Shown here in pieces: positions 9,351-20,008 of a stretch of DNA of 64,000 bases. The notes beneath the pieces were generated by a model. It made no database searches, was not told the origin of the DNA, and saw nothing but the letters and a program-made list of their open reading frames with translations. The position numbers were made by a program, and so were the translations under genes. The DNA is from Thermoclostridium stercorarium subsp. stercorarium DSM 8532 (GTDB taxonomy: Bacteria; Bacillota; Clostridia; DSM-8532), in contig NC_020134.1 of assembly GCF_000331995.1 (NCBI RefSeq), positions 310,001-374,000 on the forward strand, in the 5' to 3' direction. The number at the start of each line of letters is the position of its first letter. Within the stretch, counting starts at the first letter, position 1.

Positions 9351-10151
9351 GTGGGCTTTAAAAGGATAAAGCTTGTTATAGAATATGACGGCTCCTTCTT
9401 CCATGGGTGGCAGGTCCAGAACAACCAGCTTTCGGTCCAGGGAGAGATTGAAAAAGCAATTTTTAAAATAACCGGGGAAAAAGTAAGCGTAACGGGTTCG
9501 GGCCGCACAGACGCCGGTGTTCATGCCTTCGGCCAGGTAGCCCATTTCGACACCCAATCGCGAATACCTGCTGAGAAATTCGCCGTGGTGCTTAATACCG
9601 TACTTCCTCCCAGTATTGCGGTGATTTCTTCAAAGGAAGTTTCCCCAGATTTCCATGCCAGGTTCTCCGCAATAAAAAAGACATATAAATACAAAGTCCT
9701 GAACCGGCCGATGCGTTCTCCAATTATGGACAAACGTGCATGGCATGTGCCATGGCCTCTCGATATTGAAAGCATGAACAGGGCAGCGGCTTATTTTATC
9801 GGCCGGCACGATTTTACCGCATTCTGTGCAAGCGGACATAACGTGAAGAATTTCGTGCGGGAGATCTATGTTTCGGAATGGACAGAGGAAGAAGGATGCT
9901 TTGTTTACACCGTAACAGGAAACGGTTTTCTTTACAACATGGTTCGGATAATGACAGGGACAATGGTTGAAGTGGGTTTAAATAAAAGGTCTGCTGAAAA
10001 CATACCTGAGCTTTTGGAAAAAAAGAACAGGCGGCTGGCCGGAATTACCGCACCCCCTTACGGGCTTTACCTGTGGGAGGTATTCTATGATGAGGAAAAT
10101 CCCAACGGGAGGCCCGGTCGGGAGGAGTGCTTCGGGGGTGATGATGAATGA
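9351..10151 (+). CDS. truA: tRNA pseudouridine synthase A
   Basis: TruA isomerises uridines 38-40 in the anticodon stem of many tRNAs. The 266-residue length is typical. The catalytic block GSGRTDAGVHAFGQVAHF is present with the nucleophilic Asp at about residue 54, along with IEYDGSFFHGWQVQ at the N-terminus, YKYKVLNRP, and GNGFLYNMVRIMTGT. The GTG at 9351 has AAAGG nine bases upstream; a TTG at 9342 would overlap that site. It lies 13 bp after glcK, and its last codons overlap the next gene by 4 bp (ATGA). Confidence 0.95.
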   Translation: MGFKRIKLVIEYDGSFFHGWQVQNNQLSVQGEIEKAIFKITGEKVSVTGSGRTDAGVHAFGQVAHFDTQSRIPAEKFAVVLNTVLPPSIAVISSKEVSPDFHARFSAIKKTYKYKVLNRPMRSPIMDKRAWHVPWPLDIESMNRAAAYFIGRHDFTAFCASGHNVKNFVREIYVSEWTEEEGCFVYTVTGNGFLYNMVRIMTGTMVEVGLNKRSAENIPELLEKKNRRLAGITAPPYGLYLWEVFYDEENPNGRPGREECFGGDDE

Positions 10152-10408
10152 AATTAACCGGCAGAATATACAGGGGAAGAGTATTATTGATGGAGGATGA
10201 GTATGCCTTAAGCGGGGAAGGAAAGTTCCAGAAACAGCTGGAGCAGTCTCTTGTGGAATTGTGCAGAAAAATGGGAATATCGGTTCCGATGTGGCTTGGA
10301 AAAAATACAAGGGAGTTTGCCAGATACAGATGGACGTCCTTTCAGAATGATCAGTTTCTCGAACCCGTAAATTTCGACAGGTTTGAAATACGCCTTGAGG
10401 ATGTTTGA
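10148..10408 (+). CDS. Small unknown protein coupled to truA
   Basis: An unrecognised 86-residue protein (MKLTGRIYRG...). It is soluble, rich in basic and aromatic residues (VPMWLGKNTREFARYRWTSFQNDQFLEPVNF), and looks conserved-domain-like rather than random. Its ATG overlaps the truA stop in an ATGA arrangement, so translation is probably coupled and the two products may be made in step. A terminator follows at 10461. A role near tRNA modification or RNA binding would be speculation. Confidence 0.75.
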   Translation: MKLTGRIYRGRVLLMEDEYALSGEGKFQKQLEQSLVELCRKMGISVPMWLGKNTREFARYRWTSFQNDQFLEPVNFDRFEIRLEDV

Positions 10409-10451
10409 ATTTTTTTCTTTCCATGCTCTCTCATGGATAATGAAATGTTAA

Positions 10452-10613
10452 ATTTCGGACAAAACCGCGTTTAAGCGGTTTTTTTATGTTTATGAAGTCA
10501 GTGTCCCTTATAATCGTTATTCATCCCTTTACCTGAAGCAGTTGAATGAAACAATAGACAAGTATTACAGCGATTTGGAGAGATTTGCCCTTTATGACCC
10601 GGGCCAAATGTAA
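10452..10613 (+). pseudogene. Possible gene remnant without a start codon
   Basis: This frame is open for 53 codons and ends in TAA at 10611-10613. The translation looks protein-like (VPYNRYSSLYLKQLN, then DKYYSDLERFALYDPGQM), but there is no ATG, GTG or TTG with a ribosome-binding site, and its 5' part is the preceding terminator hairpin. It may be the 3' fragment of a lost gene; I do not recognise the family. Chance cannot be excluded. Confidence 0.25.
10461..10487 (+). terminator. Intrinsic terminator after the glcK-truA operon
   Basis: AAAACCGC pairs with GCGGTTTT across a six-base loop (GTTTAA), followed by a run of T. It closes the glcK-truA-small gene unit and insulates the rpoB leader region. 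Confidence 0.85.
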
Positions 10614-11226
10614 TCGAATCTGATTAATTTGTTCTTTTTTATGTTCAAATTATAAATATGTGGTATAATACGGTTTGAAAAAATTTAATGAGGGCAAACA
10701 ATAGGCATATTTCCGTGAAAACAACAGCAGTACCGCGATTCCGGGCGTTGGAAACATTCTTTGACGGAAAGGCGTGATTGTGGCAAAATCCTGTTCAAAA
10801 AAAATAATAAAGCATTGACAACTGGATGCAGATATGATAAAATCGTATACTGCATTATCGTATTGTGTCCATGCATATCTTTATCCGGGAAATATGAGAC
10901 GTTATTATTATAACATATATATGCGTAGGGTACAATATAGTTTATGGCAAATAAAAAGTAAAAATTATAATAGATTGGGAGACTGATAGCGTTTGAACTG
11001 CGAGAATGTAATCCTTAACAGATGGTTTAGATTGGATCATGTGATGTGGATAACGCGGTTTTCCTAATCTATTTTTGTTGTTTTTAGGAGAATATATACT
11101 GCTTTTTTAATTATATATACATATATTTGCTGCTTATGTTTTGTATTTAGTGTTTTCTGATGCCTATTAAATTATGCGGAAGTGTCTAATGAAAAATGAA
11201 TAGATAACATTATGAGGTGATATTGG
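10614..11226 (+). promoter_or_regulatory. rpoB upstream region and long leader
   Basis: About 600 bp without a supportable gene. The best promoter is TTGACA (10815-10820) with TAAAAT (10838-10843), 17 bp apart, giving an untranslated leader of about 370 nt. Further TATAAT-like hexamers at 10664-10669 and 10966-10971 lack good -35 partners. The leader is AT-rich; I see no known riboswitch or ribosomal-protein-binding motif I could name. rplJ/rplL, which usually precede rpoB, are absent. Confidence 0.55.
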
Positions 11227-14200
11227 ATGGTACATCCTGTGAAACTGGGTCGAACAACCCGCATGAGCTATTCTAAGATTGAAGAAGTTCTTGAAATGCC
11301 AAATCTGATTGAAGTTCAGAAAAATTCCTATCAGTGGTTCCTGGATGAAGGTTTGAGAGAAGTCTTAAGAGATGTTTCCCCGATAACCGACTATACCGGC
11401 AACCTGATTATGGAATTCATTGACTATTCGTTAGATCTCGATAACATAAAATATTCGATTGAAGAATGCAAGGAAAGGGATGCCACCTACTCCGCTCCGC
11501 TGAAGGTTAAAGTACGCCTTATCAACAAGGAGACCGGAGAGGTTAAGGAACAGGATATATTCATGGGAGATTTCCCGCTAATGACCGAAACCGGGACTTT
11601 TGTGATAAACGGAGCCGAACGTGTTATAGTAAGCCAGCTGGTCCGTTCGCCCGGTGTTTACTATTCTATGGATCGCGACAAGTTGGGTAAAAAACTTTAT
11701 TCCACTACCGTTATACCCAACAGGGGAGCATGGCTTGAATACGAGACCGATTCCAATAACGTGGTATATGTCAGAATCGACAGAACAAGGAAACTACCGA
11801 TAACCGTTTTGCTGAGAGCACTGGGGTATGGAACCGATGCCCAGCTTATGCAGCTTTTCGGCGAAGAAGAAAAACTTTTGGCCACAATTCAGAAAGATAA
11901 TACGAAAAGCGAAGAAGAAGGCCTTCTGGAAGTATACAAGCGCCTGCGCCCTGGCGAACCACCGACGGTTGAAAGTGCAAGCGCTCTGCTGACAGGTCTG
12001 TTCTTTGACCCGAAGAGGTATGATCTGTCCAAAGTGGGTCGTTATAAATTCAATAAGAAACTCGCACTGGCTGCGAGAATTCGCAATCACATAGCAGCGG
12101 AAGACATAGTTGACGGGCAGACCGGCGAAATACTTGTTGAAAAGGGCCAGGTTATTACCAGCGAAGTGGCATGGCAAATTCAGAATTCGGGAGTAAATGT
12201 CGTTAACCTGGATATTAACGGAAAGACGGTAAAGGTTATAGGCAATAACACCGTAGACATTCAGCCGTATATTAATTTCGACGCCGCATCGGTAGGGATT
12301 AACGAAAAGGTAAGATACGACGTTCTTAAGGAAATCCTTAATGAATACGACAATGATGAGGATATCAAGCGGGCAGTTATTGAAAACAAGGACCTTCTCA
12401 TACCGAAGACCATTACCATAGAAGACATTGTTGCCACGGTAAACTATATATTCGGTCTGGATTACGGAATTGGTTCCCTTGACGATATAGACCATTTGGG
12501 GAACAGAAGATTGCGTTCGGTCGGTGAACTGCTTCAGAACCAGTTCCGTATAGGTCTGGCAAGAATGGAACGGGTAATCCGTGAAAGAATGACAATCCAG
12601 GATCTTGACGCTGTGACACCTCAGGCGCTGATCAATATACGTCCTGTTGCAGCTGCAATCAAGGAGTTCTTCGGAAGTTCGCAGCTTTCACAGTTCATGG
12701 ATCAGACTAACCCGCTGTCAGAGCTTACTCATAAACGCCGTCTGAGTGCTCTTGGCCCCGGTGGATTGTCCCGTGAACGGGCAGGTTTTGAAGTCCGCGA
12801 CGTTCACCATTCCCACTATGGAAGGATGTGCCCGATAGAAACCCCTGAAGGCCCGAATATAGGTCTTATCAGCTCGTTGAGCACATATGCAAGGGTTAAC
12901 GAATATGGTTTCATTGAAGCGCCGTACAGAAAAGTGGACAAAGCAACCGGACGGGTTACGAATGAAGTGTATTACATGACGGCGGACGAGGAAGACGGAT
13001 ATGTAATTGCCGAGGCCAACGAGCCGCTGGATGAGGAAGGGCGCTTTATTAATAAAAAAATAGGATGCCGTTACCAGGATCAGATCATAGAGGTTAGTCC
13101 CGATCAGGTTGACTTCATGGATGTTTCGCCTAAACAGCTTGTTTCGGTTGCTACATCGATGATTCCGTTCCTCGAAAACGACGACGCAAACCGCGCCCTG
13201 ATGGGATCCAACATGCAGCGCCAGGCTGTTCCTCTTATCCGTACCGAAGCGCCTATTGTTGCCACGGGTATTGAGTATAAAGCAGCCATAGATTCCGGCG
13301 TTTGTGTTCTGGCAAAGGCCGACGGTGTTGTGGAAAGCGTGTCCGCGACCGAGATTGTGATCCGCCGTGAGGACGGCAAAAAGGATGTATATAAATTATT
13401 GAAATATAAGAGATCTAACCAGGGAACATGTATTAATCAACGTCCCATTGTCAGAAGAGGGGATATTGTCAAGAAAGGCGACGTGATAGCCGACGGACCG
13501 TCCACCGATCAGGGCGAACTGGCGCTGGGAAGAAACGTTCTGATTGGTTTCATGACGTGGGAAGGATATAACTACGAGGACGCCGTTCTTATAAGCGAAG
13601 AACTGGTCAGGGACGATGTTTATACGTCAATTCACATAGAAGAATATGAAGCAGAGGCCCGTGATACAAAGCTGGGACCTGAGGAGATCACCAGAGATAT
13701 TCCGAACGTGGGCGAGGATTCGCTGAAAGATCTCGATGAACGCGGAATCATACGTATCGGTGCTGAAGTGCGCGCCGGCGACATACTGGTCGGAAAGGTA
13801 ACGCCTAAGGGAGAAACCGAGCTTACCGCCGAAGAAAGACTTTTACGTGCGATATTCGGTGAAAAGGCAAGAGAAGTGCGTGATACATCGTTAAGGGTTC
13901 CGCACGGTGAATCGGGTATTGTTGTTGACGTAAAGGTATTCTCCCGTGACATGGGCGACGAGCTTCCGCCCGGAGTAAACCAGCTTGTGCGTGTTTATGT
14001 TGCCCAGAAGAGAAAGATATCTGTCGGTGACAAAATGGCAGGGCGACACGGTAACAAGGGTGTTATTTCCAGGATTCTGCCTGTGGAAGATATGCCGTTC
14101 CTTCCCGACGGAACTCCGCTGCAGGTTGTGTTGAATCCCCTTGGCGTTCCGTCGCGTATGAATATCGGTCAGGTACTGGAAGTTCACCTGGGATATGCGG

Positions 14201-15009
14201 CAAAAGCCCTTGGATGGAAGGTTGCCACACCGGTATTTGACGGTGCCACCGAAAATGACGTTATTGAAACCCTGAAACTTGCCGGACTGCCTGAGGACGG
14301 GAAAACTGTTCTGTACGACGGGCGTACCGGAGAGCCCTTTGACAGCAGGGTAACCGTGGGTTATATGTATTACCTGAAACTTGCCCACCTGGTAGATGAC
14401 AAGATCCATGCCCGTTCAACAGGTCCTTACTCCCTTGTTACACAGCAGCCTTTGGGCGGAAAGGCACAGTTCGGCGGACAGCGTTTCGGTGAAATGGAAG
14501 TTTGGGCATTGGAAGCATACGGTGCGGCGTACAGCCTGCAGGAACTGCTGACCGTCAAGTCCGACGACGTGGTTGGGCGTGTAAAGACCTATGAGGCTAT
14601 TGTCAAGGGTGAGAACGTACCGGAGCCGGGTATACCCGAATCCTTTAAAGTTTTGATCAAGGAGCTTCAGAGCCTCTGCCTGGACGTTAAGGTATTCTCC
14701 GAAGAACATAATGAAATTGAGATTAAGGAATCGGTGGACGACGATTATGATGAACTGGAAGTAAATCTTGAAGGACGCGAAGGTGAGGAAATCCCAAGGA
14801 TTGAAGAGGATTACGGCACCGATTCCGGCTCCGAAACCGATGCCGATATTGATTCCGATACCGACGCTGATGATTTCATCGACGATGACTTCAGTGTGGA
14901 CACCGACCTTGACAGTCTAGAGGATGCTGAAGAACTGGACGAGGACGCTGTTGACAGGTTGTTCGGAATAGACGATGACGATGATCTGCTTGACGATGAT
15001 GACATATAG
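11227..15009 (+). CDS. rpoB: DNA-directed RNA polymerase subunit beta
   Basis: The 1260-residue beta subunit of RNA polymerase forms half of the active-site cleft and the rifampicin pocket. Conserved stretches include the N-terminal [34 protein letters not shown], the rifampicin region [34 protein letters not shown], the [14 protein letters not shown] block and the C-terminal [26 protein letters not shown]. The final ~90 residues after the conserved core are extremely acidic (runs such as DDYDELE and [15 protein letters not shown]). GAGGTGA lies six bases before the ATG. rpoC follows after 14 bp. Confidence 0.99.
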   Translation: MVHPVKLGRTTRMSYSKIEEVLEMPNLIEVQKNSYQWFLDEGLREVLRDVSPITDYTGNLIMEFIDYSLDLDNIKYSIEECKERDATYSAPLKVKVRLINKETGEVKEQDIFMGDFPLMTETGTFVINGAERVIVSQLVRSPGVYYSMDRDKLGKKLYSTTVIPNRGAWLEYETDSNNVVYVRIDRTRKLPITVLLRALGYGTDAQLMQLFGEEEKLLATIQKDNTKSEEEGLLEVYKRLRPGEPPTVESASALLTGLFFDPKRYDLSKVGRYKFNKKLALAARIRNHIAAEDIVDGQTGEILVEKGQVITSEVAWQIQNSGVNVVNLDINGKTVKVIGNNTVDIQPYINFDAASVGINEKVRYDVLKEILNEYDNDEDIKRAVIENKDLLIPKTITIEDIVATVNYIFGLDYGIGSLDDIDHLGNRRLRSVGELLQNQFRIGLARMERVIRERMTIQDLDAVTPQALINIRPVAAAIKEFFGSSQLSQFMDQTNPLSELTHKRRLSALGPGGLSRERAGFEVRDVHHSHYGRMCPIETPEGPNIGLISSLSTYARVNEYGFIEAPYRKVDKATGRVTNEVYYMTADEEDGYVIAEANEPLDEEGRFINKKIGCRYQDQIIEVSPDQVDFMDVSPKQLVSVATSMIPFLENDDANRALMGSNMQRQAVPLIRTEAPIVATGIEYKAAIDSGVCVLAKADGVVESVSATEIVIRREDGKKDVYKLLKYKRSNQGTCINQRPIVRRGDIVKKGDVIADGPSTDQGELALGRNVLIGFMTWEGYNYEDAVLISEELVRDDVYTSIHIEEYEAEARDTKLGPEEITRDIPNVGEDSLKDLDERGIIRIGAEVRAGDILVGKVTPKGETELTAEERLLRAIFGEKAREVRDTSLRVPHGESGIVVDVKVFSRDMGDELPPGVNQLVRVYVAQKRKISVGDKMAGRHGNKGVISRILPVEDMPFLPDGTPLQVVLNPLGVPSRMNIGQVLEVHLGYAAKALGWKVATPVFDGATENDVIETLKLAGLPEDGKTVLYDGRTGEPFDSRVTVGYMYYLKLAHLVDDKIHARSTGPYSLVTQQPLGGKAQFGGQRFGEMEVWALEAYGAAYSLQELLTVKSDDVVGRVKTYEAIVKGENVPEPGIPESFKVLIKELQSLCLDVKVFSEEHNEIEIKESVDDDYDELEVNLEGREGEEIPRIEEDYGTDSGSETDADIDSDTDADDFIDDDFSVDTDLDSLEDAEELDEDAVDRLFGIDDDDDLLDDDDI

Positions 15010-15023
15010 GAGGGTGACCGAGC

Positions 15024-18000
15024 GTGTTTGAATTAAAAGATTTTGAAGCCATACGAATTGGTCTGGCTTCTCCTGAAAAAATCCGTGAATGGTCCCGCGG
15101 GGAAGTGAAGAAGCCTGAAACTATAAATTACAGGACCCTAAAACCCGAGAGGGATGGTTTGTTCTGCGAAAGAATCTTCGGGCCTACAAAGGACTGGGAA
15201 TGTCACTGCGGAAAATACAAACGCATACGCTATAAGGGGATTGTCTGTGACAGATGCGGTGTTGAAGTAACGAGATCCAAGGTAAGACGCGAAAGAATGG
15301 GGCATATAGAACTGGCTGCACCAGTTTCACATATATGGTATTTCAAAGGTATCCCCAGCCGTATGGGGTTATTGCTCGACATGTCTCCAAGGGCTTTGGA
15401 GAAGGTATTGTATTTTGCCGCATATGTTGTTATTGATCCGGGAACGACTCCGTTGTCCAAAAAGCAGATTCTCAGTGAAAAGGAATACAGAGACAGCCTT
15501 GAAAAATTCGGAAACAATTTCAGGGCCGGCATGGGCGCGGAAGCAATAAAGGAACTGTTGCAGGAAATAGATTTGGATGCCCTTGCGGAAGAATTAAGGG
15601 CAGAGATTGAGGAAAGCACGGGCCAGAAGAGGATAAGGGCGATTAAACGCCTTGAAGTTGTGGAGGCATTCCGTCAGTCGGGTAATAAGCCCGAATGGAT
15701 GATCCTCGACGTTATACCCGTTATACCTCCCGAATTGCGCCCGATGGTTCAGCTTGACGGCGGACGCTTCGCAACAAGTGATTTAAACGATTTATACCGC
15801 CGTGTAATCAACAGGAACAACAGGTTAAAGAAATTACTGGATCTCGGCGCTCCTGAAATAATCGTACGCAATGAAAAAAGAATGCTCCAGGAAGCGGTTG
15901 ACGCTTTAATAGACAACGGACGCCGCGGCCGTCCTGTAACCGGTCCCGGGAACAGACCCTTAAAATCGCTTTCCGACATGCTTAAAGGTAAGCAGGGACG
16001 TTTCCGTCAGAACCTTCTGGGTAAGCGTGTTGACTACTCAGGAAGATCGGTTATTGTTGTCGGTCCTGAGCTTAAGCTGTGGCAGTGCGGTTTGCCGAAA
16101 GAGATGGCTCTGGAACTGTTTAAGCCCTTTGTAATGAAACGGCTGGTGGAAAAAGGGCTTGCCCATAATATCAAAAGCGCAAAGAGAATGGTTGAACGTG
16201 TGCGTACAGAAGTTTGGGACGTGCTCGAAGAGGTTATCAAGGAGCACCCTGTGCTTCTGAACCGTGCACCTACGTTGCACCGTCTTGGTATTCAGGCGTT
16301 CGAACCCGTTCTTGTCGAAGGTCGTGCCATTCAGTTGCATCCGCTGGTATGTACGGCGTACAACGCTGACTTTGACGGTGACCAGATGGCCGTTCACGTA
16401 CCGCTGTCTGCGGAGGCACAGGCGGAGGCAAGATTTCTGATGCTTTCGGCCAATAACCTGCTGAAGCCGCAGGACGGCAAGCCGGTAACCGTTCCCACGC
16501 AGGATATGGTACTGGGAAGTTACTACCTGACCGTTGAAAAGGAAAATGACAAAGGAGAAGGCAAGGCTTTCTCATCACCTGAAGAAGCCATAATGGCGTA
16601 TGAAAACGGCTACGTGTCACTGCATGCGAAGATAAAGGTTAAAATGACCAGAATGGTCGACGGAGTGAAAAAGTCGAAGGTAATTGAAACCACGGTCGGT
16701 AAGCTTATTTTCAACGAGGCCATACCGCAAAACCTCGGCTTTGTTGACAGAACCAATCCCGAAACAATGTTTAACCTTGAAGTGGATTTCCTCGTAGGTA
16801 AGAAAGAACTGAGCAGAATAATTGAACGATGCATCAAAGTTAACGGTACACATAAGACAGCGCTTGTGCTGGATGAAATAAAGAGACTTGGGTTTAAGTA
16901 TTCGACCAAGGGTGCGATTACAATAGGTATTTCGGATATGATTATTCCCGAAATCAAGCAGAGATACCTTGAAGAAACGGACAAAAAGATTGAATTGATA
17001 ACAAAACAATACCGCCGCGGACTTATAACCGACGAGGAAAGAAGAAATGCGGTCATAAACGCATGGAATAAGACCACTGAAGATGTTAAGAATGCGCTTA
17101 TCGCCAGCATGGACAAATTCAATCCGGTGTTCATGATGTCGAACTCGGGTGCCCGCGGTAATATCAACCAGATTCGTCAGCTTGCCGGTATGCGCGGACT
17201 TATGGCGGATACCGCGGGTAAGACCATTGAGATTCCTATCCGCTCCAACTTCCGTGAAGGTTTGAACGTTCTGGAATATTTCATATCCACCCACGGTGCA
17301 AGAAAGGGACTTGCGGATACGGCTCTTAGAACCGCGGACTCAGGTTATCTGACCCGACGCCTTGTTGACGTAAGCCAGGATGTTATAGTGCGTGAAGAAG
17401 ATTGTCATACCGAGGATGGTATTACTGTAACCGATATCGTAAGCAGCGGTGAAAAGATTGAAAGCCTTGAGGAAAGAATTACGGGAAGATATGCCGCCGA
17501 AGACATAATCGATCCCGAAACCAAAGAGGTTCTTGTAAGGCATCATGAAATGATTGACAGCGATATGGCGCAGTTAATAGTATCAAAGGGAATCAATAAA
17601 GTGAAGATCCGTTCGGTACTGACCTGCCGTACAAGAAACGGCGTATGCGCTAAATGCTATGGACTGAACCTTGCAACCGGAGAACCGGTCAATGTGGGCG
17701 AAGCTGTAGGTATAATAGCCGCTCAGTCCATAGGAGAACCCGGAACGCAGTTAACGATGCGTACGTTCCACACCGGCGGTGTTGCCGGAGAAGACATCAC
17801 CCAGGGTCTGCCGCGCGTGGAAGAGTTGTTTGAGGCAAGAAAACCGAAAGGACTTGCCATAATAACCGAAATATCAGGCGTTGTGACGATAAAGGACACA
17901 AAGAAGAAACGCGAAGTAATTGTGACGAACGAATCGGGTGAAGCGCAGACCTACCTTATCCCGTACGGTTCAAGGCTGAAGGTAAGCGACGGGCAGAGGG

Positions 18001-18563
18001 TGGAAGCCGGTGATGAGCTCACCGAAGGTTCGGTCAACCCGCACGATATTCTGAAGATAAAGGGTATTGAGGCAGTTCAGTCGTACCTGCTTAGTGAAGT
18101 GCAGAAGGTTTACAGACTGCAGGGTGTTGATATTAATGACAAGCATATTGAAATTATTATCAGGCAGATGATGAAGAAGGTTAAGGTTGAAGAATCAGGA
18201 GATACGAGACTGTTGCCCGGAAGCCTTGTTGACATGTTCGAGTTTGAGGATGAAAACGCCAAGGCAATAGCCGAAGGCAAGAGACCAGCCGAAGGAAAGA
18301 GAGCTCTCCTTGGTATTACAAAGGCTGCACTGGCTACCGATTCATTCCTGTCGGCAGCGTCTTTCCAGGAAACTACAAGAGTTCTGACCGAGGCTGCCAT
18401 TAAAGGTAAGACCGATCCTCTGCTGGGTCTTAAAGAGAACGTTATCATCGGAAAACTGATACCCGCCGGAACAGGTATGAACAGGTACCGCGACATAGAA
18501 ATTGAAGCCGGAGCATCTGATACGGCGGAAAACAGCGAAGAAACCCAGCTTGAAAAACTGTAA
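15024..18563 (+). CDS. rpoC: DNA-directed RNA polymerase subunit beta'
   Basis: The 1179-residue beta' subunit carries the catalytic magnesium site. Visible landmarks: the N-terminal zinc ribbon [20 protein letters not shown], the rudder and lid regions, [16 protein letters not shown] with the three catalytic Asp residues, the bridge-helix/trigger-loop regions [23 protein letters not shown] and [16 protein letters not shown], and a second zinc site [13 protein letters not shown]. It starts with a GTG at 15024 after AGGAGGGTG. It forms a two-gene operon with rpoB. No rpsL, rpsG, fusA or tuf follow. Confidence 0.99.
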   Translation: MFELKDFEAIRIGLASPEKIREWSRGEVKKPETINYRTLKPERDGLFCERIFGPTKDWECHCGKYKRIRYKGIVCDRCGVEVTRSKVRRERMGHIELAAPVSHIWYFKGIPSRMGLLLDMSPRALEKVLYFAAYVVIDPGTTPLSKKQILSEKEYRDSLEKFGNNFRAGMGAEAIKELLQEIDLDALAEELRAEIEESTGQKRIRAIKRLEVVEAFRQSGNKPEWMILDVIPVIPPELRPMVQLDGGRFATSDLNDLYRRVINRNNRLKKLLDLGAPEIIVRNEKRMLQEAVDALIDNGRRGRPVTGPGNRPLKSLSDMLKGKQGRFRQNLLGKRVDYSGRSVIVVGPELKLWQCGLPKEMALELFKPFVMKRLVEKGLAHNIKSAKRMVERVRTEVWDVLEEVIKEHPVLLNRAPTLHRLGIQAFEPVLVEGRAIQLHPLVCTAYNADFDGDQMAVHVPLSAEAQAEARFLMLSANNLLKPQDGKPVTVPTQDMVLGSYYLTVEKENDKGEGKAFSSPEEAIMAYENGYVSLHAKIKVKMTRMVDGVKKSKVIETTVGKLIFNEAIPQNLGFVDRTNPETMFNLEVDFLVGKKELSRIIERCIKVNGTHKTALVLDEIKRLGFKYSTKGAITIGISDMIIPEIKQRYLEETDKKIELITKQYRRGLITDEERRNAVINAWNKTTEDVKNALIASMDKFNPVFMMSNSGARGNINQIRQLAGMRGLMADTAGKTIEIPIRSNFREGLNVLEYFISTHGARKGLADTALRTADSGYLTRRLVDVSQDVIVREEDCHTEDGITVTDIVSSGEKIESLEERITGRYAAEDIIDPETKEVLVRHHEMIDSDMAQLIVSKGINKVKIRSVLTCRTRNGVCAKCYGLNLATGEPVNVGEAVGIIAAQSIGEPGTQLTMRTFHTGGVAGEDITQGLPRVEELFEARKPKGLAIITEISGVVTIKDTKKKREVIVTNESGEAQTYLIPYGSRLKVSDGQRVEAGDELTEGSVNPHDILKIKGIEAVQSYLLSEVQKVYRLQGVDINDKHIEIIIRQMMKKVKVEESGDTRLLPGSLVDMFEFEDENAKAIAEGKRPAEGKRALLGITKAALATDSFLSAASFQETTRVLTEAAIKGKTDPLLGLKENVIIGKLIPAGTGMNRYRDIEIEAGASDTAENSEETQLEKL

Positions 18564-18571
18564 AAATTTCT

Positions 18572-18602
18572 ATAAAAAAGCAGCGGCTTTTGCCGCTGCT
18601 AT
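18572..18602 (-). terminator. Intrinsic terminator between convergent genes
   Basis: AGCAGCGGC (18579-18587) and GCCGCTGCT (18592-18600) form a nine-base-pair stem with a TTTT loop. The flanking A-run on the plus strand is a T-run on the minus strand, so this is best read as terminator of the minus-strand gene at 18599-18928, whose stop codon touches the stem. The hairpin could also end the rpoBC transcript, but there is no T-run on that side. Confidence 0.75.
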
Positions 18603-18928
18603 GCTGTTCTTTTGCTTCTTTTTCTGAATTTTGAACATGCTTTTTTCTCACTTCCGTCAAACGGGCGTACGGAGAACATGCTGCATACCCCGTAGTTGCT
18701 GTTTTTCGGATTCGGGGTAAAGGTAAAGTGAACGCAGTCGCAGCACCTGTACCCCAGATGTTTTTGCAGAATGTCCAGCTCGAAGGGCATGAATTTTGAG
18801 CAGCAGAAGTCGGGCGAAACAATTCCCTTTTCACGGCACAGTATTTCATTTCTTATCCCGACCGGAATTCCTTTTATACAGTTTTTACAGCATTTGATGT
18901 TTGAACTGTCTTTTTTCATTTGAATCAT
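18599..18928 (-). CDS. Cysteine-rich small protein, probable metal-binding
   Basis: An unrecognised protein of about 109 residues with eleven cysteines, arranged as IKCCKNC, then ILCREK, DFCCSKF, YRCCDCVHF, GVCSMF and KACSKF. The CxxC and CC pairs suggest a zinc or iron-sulfur cluster site. The C-terminus is basic (SKFRKRSKRTA). There is no signal peptide, so it is probably cytoplasmic. The start is uncertain: ATGs at 18928 and 18919 (reading minus) both have only weak ribosome-binding sites. It converges on rpoC and ends in the shared hairpin. Confidence 0.65.
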   Translation of the reverse strand: MIQMKKDSSNIKCCKNCIKGIPVGIRNEILCREKGIVSPDFCCSKFMPFELDILQKHLGYRCCDCVHFTFTPNPKNSNYGVCSMFSVRPFDGSEKKACSKFRKRSKRTA

Positions 18929-19145
18929 TACCTGTAATATTTTTTGGACAGGCTTATTATATCATATATAAGATTCAGAGACAAAAAATGGGAAATAGAC
19001 AGGCCCATTTCGGTTGCTGATGCGTGCATCGGTTTTACAGGAAAACCGCGTAAATGCCGGTTTATTTGTTATGGATTTTTGAATTTATTTCCGGTAAAAT
19101 TAGACTGTAAGCAGATGTTTGTGTCAAATGCAAAAGCGGGGTTAT

Positions 19146-19868
19146 ATGAAAAAAGGTTTGAACGGTTTTCAGCTGAAAATTATTGCATGCATTATAATGG
19201 TTATAGATCACGCAGGCGCTCTGTTTTTTCCCGATAAATTAATTTTTCGGATAATAGGCCGGGTTGCTTTCCCGATTTTTGCTTTTTTCATAGCCGAAGG
19301 CTTTTTTCACACCCGTTCGGTAAGAAAATACTTGGCAAGGTTGGGAATATGTGCGGTATTGTTTCAGATTCCCGACTGGTTTTCGCGGGTTTATGCTGAA
19401 ATATCCGGCAATCCCGATTTTGGGGTGCGTTATAAGTTCAATATATTTGCGACGCTGTTTTTCGGGCTTTTGGCAGTTACTCTTTATGACAGGCTGAAGT
19501 CTAAAAAGCAGTGGCTTTCGTGGACGGCGGCCTTGGCCGTTGCAATTCTGGCGGAAACGGCAGGCGCGGACTATGGTGCATACGGTGTATTGTACATACT
19601 GGTTTTTTATCTTACACGGGAAAATATACTTTATATGCTGTTTGGCGTGATATCGCTGCATATGGCGTATGCAGCTTACGACATTGTAATGAGTTTGGTG
19701 ACTTCGGGTACCGTTATTGTTACAGATTCAATCCAGCTTTACTCTCTAATGGCCATTCCTCTTATTGCGCTTTACAATAACGAAAGGGGAAGAAAGGCAA
19801 AATATGTTTTTTATGTATTCTATCCCGTGCATCTGATTGTGCTGTACGTAATAGACCTGATTATATGA
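19146..19868 (+). CDS. TraX-family membrane protein
   Basis: A 240-residue polytopic membrane protein of the TraX family, named after the F-plasmid pilin N-acetylation protein; chromosomal Firmicutes members are of unknown role. The family start is clear: LNGFQLKIIACIIMVIDHAGALFFPD, then IGRVAFPIFAFFIAEGFFHTRSVRKYLARLGI, with about eight hydrophobic segments. The His-Asp-His pattern in MVIDHAG and the FxHT motif may be catalytic for acyl transfer, by analogy. The ATG at 19146 has GCGGGG upstream. It stands alone, with no conjugation genes nearby. Confidence 0.85.
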   Translation: MKKGLNGFQLKIIACIIMVIDHAGALFFPDKLIFRIIGRVAFPIFAFFIAEGFFHTRSVRKYLARLGICAVLFQIPDWFSRVYAEISGNPDFGVRYKFNIFATLFFGLLAVTLYDRLKSKKQWLSWTAALAVAILAETAGADYGAYGVLYILVFYLTRENILYMLFGVISLHMAYAAYDIVMSLVTSGTVIVTDSIQLYSLMAIPLIALYNNERGRKAKYVFYVFYPVHLIVLYVIDLII

Positions 19869-19901
19869 GGATTTTTATTATTTCCTTGTTTGATGCATTG
19901 C

Positions 19902-19929
19902 TTGAATAAATGATTTGGAAAGTTATAAT
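19902..19929 (+). promoter_or_regulatory. Candidate promoter for the BMP-domain gene
   Basis: TTGAAT (19902-19907) and TATAAT (19924-19929) are separated by 16 bp, about 80 bp before the start codon at 20009. Confidence 0.55.
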
Positions 19930-20008
19930 TATAGTATGAACCCTTTCAGGATGTTAACTTAATCCATTCCTGAAAAAGTGATAAACTGAAATCAGGCAGG
20001 TGTCTTTT

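Noticed and set aside
14811-15005. A serine-rich minus-strand open frame inside rpoB
   Set aside because: It is the mirror of the acidic GAT/GAC repeats of the RpoB tail, a compositional artefact.
18579-18600. Standard rpoBC terminator
   Set aside because: The stem is good, but the T-run is on the minus strand only; assigned mainly to the convergent gene.
18944-19237. A 97-codon open frame ahead of the TraX gene
   Set aside because: It has no ribosome-binding site, overlaps the TraX start in another frame, and the translation resembles no protein.
19146-19868. Conjugative-element marker from the TraX name
   Set aside because: No relaxase, coupling protein or other transfer gene is nearby; the family is common on Firmicutes chromosomes.
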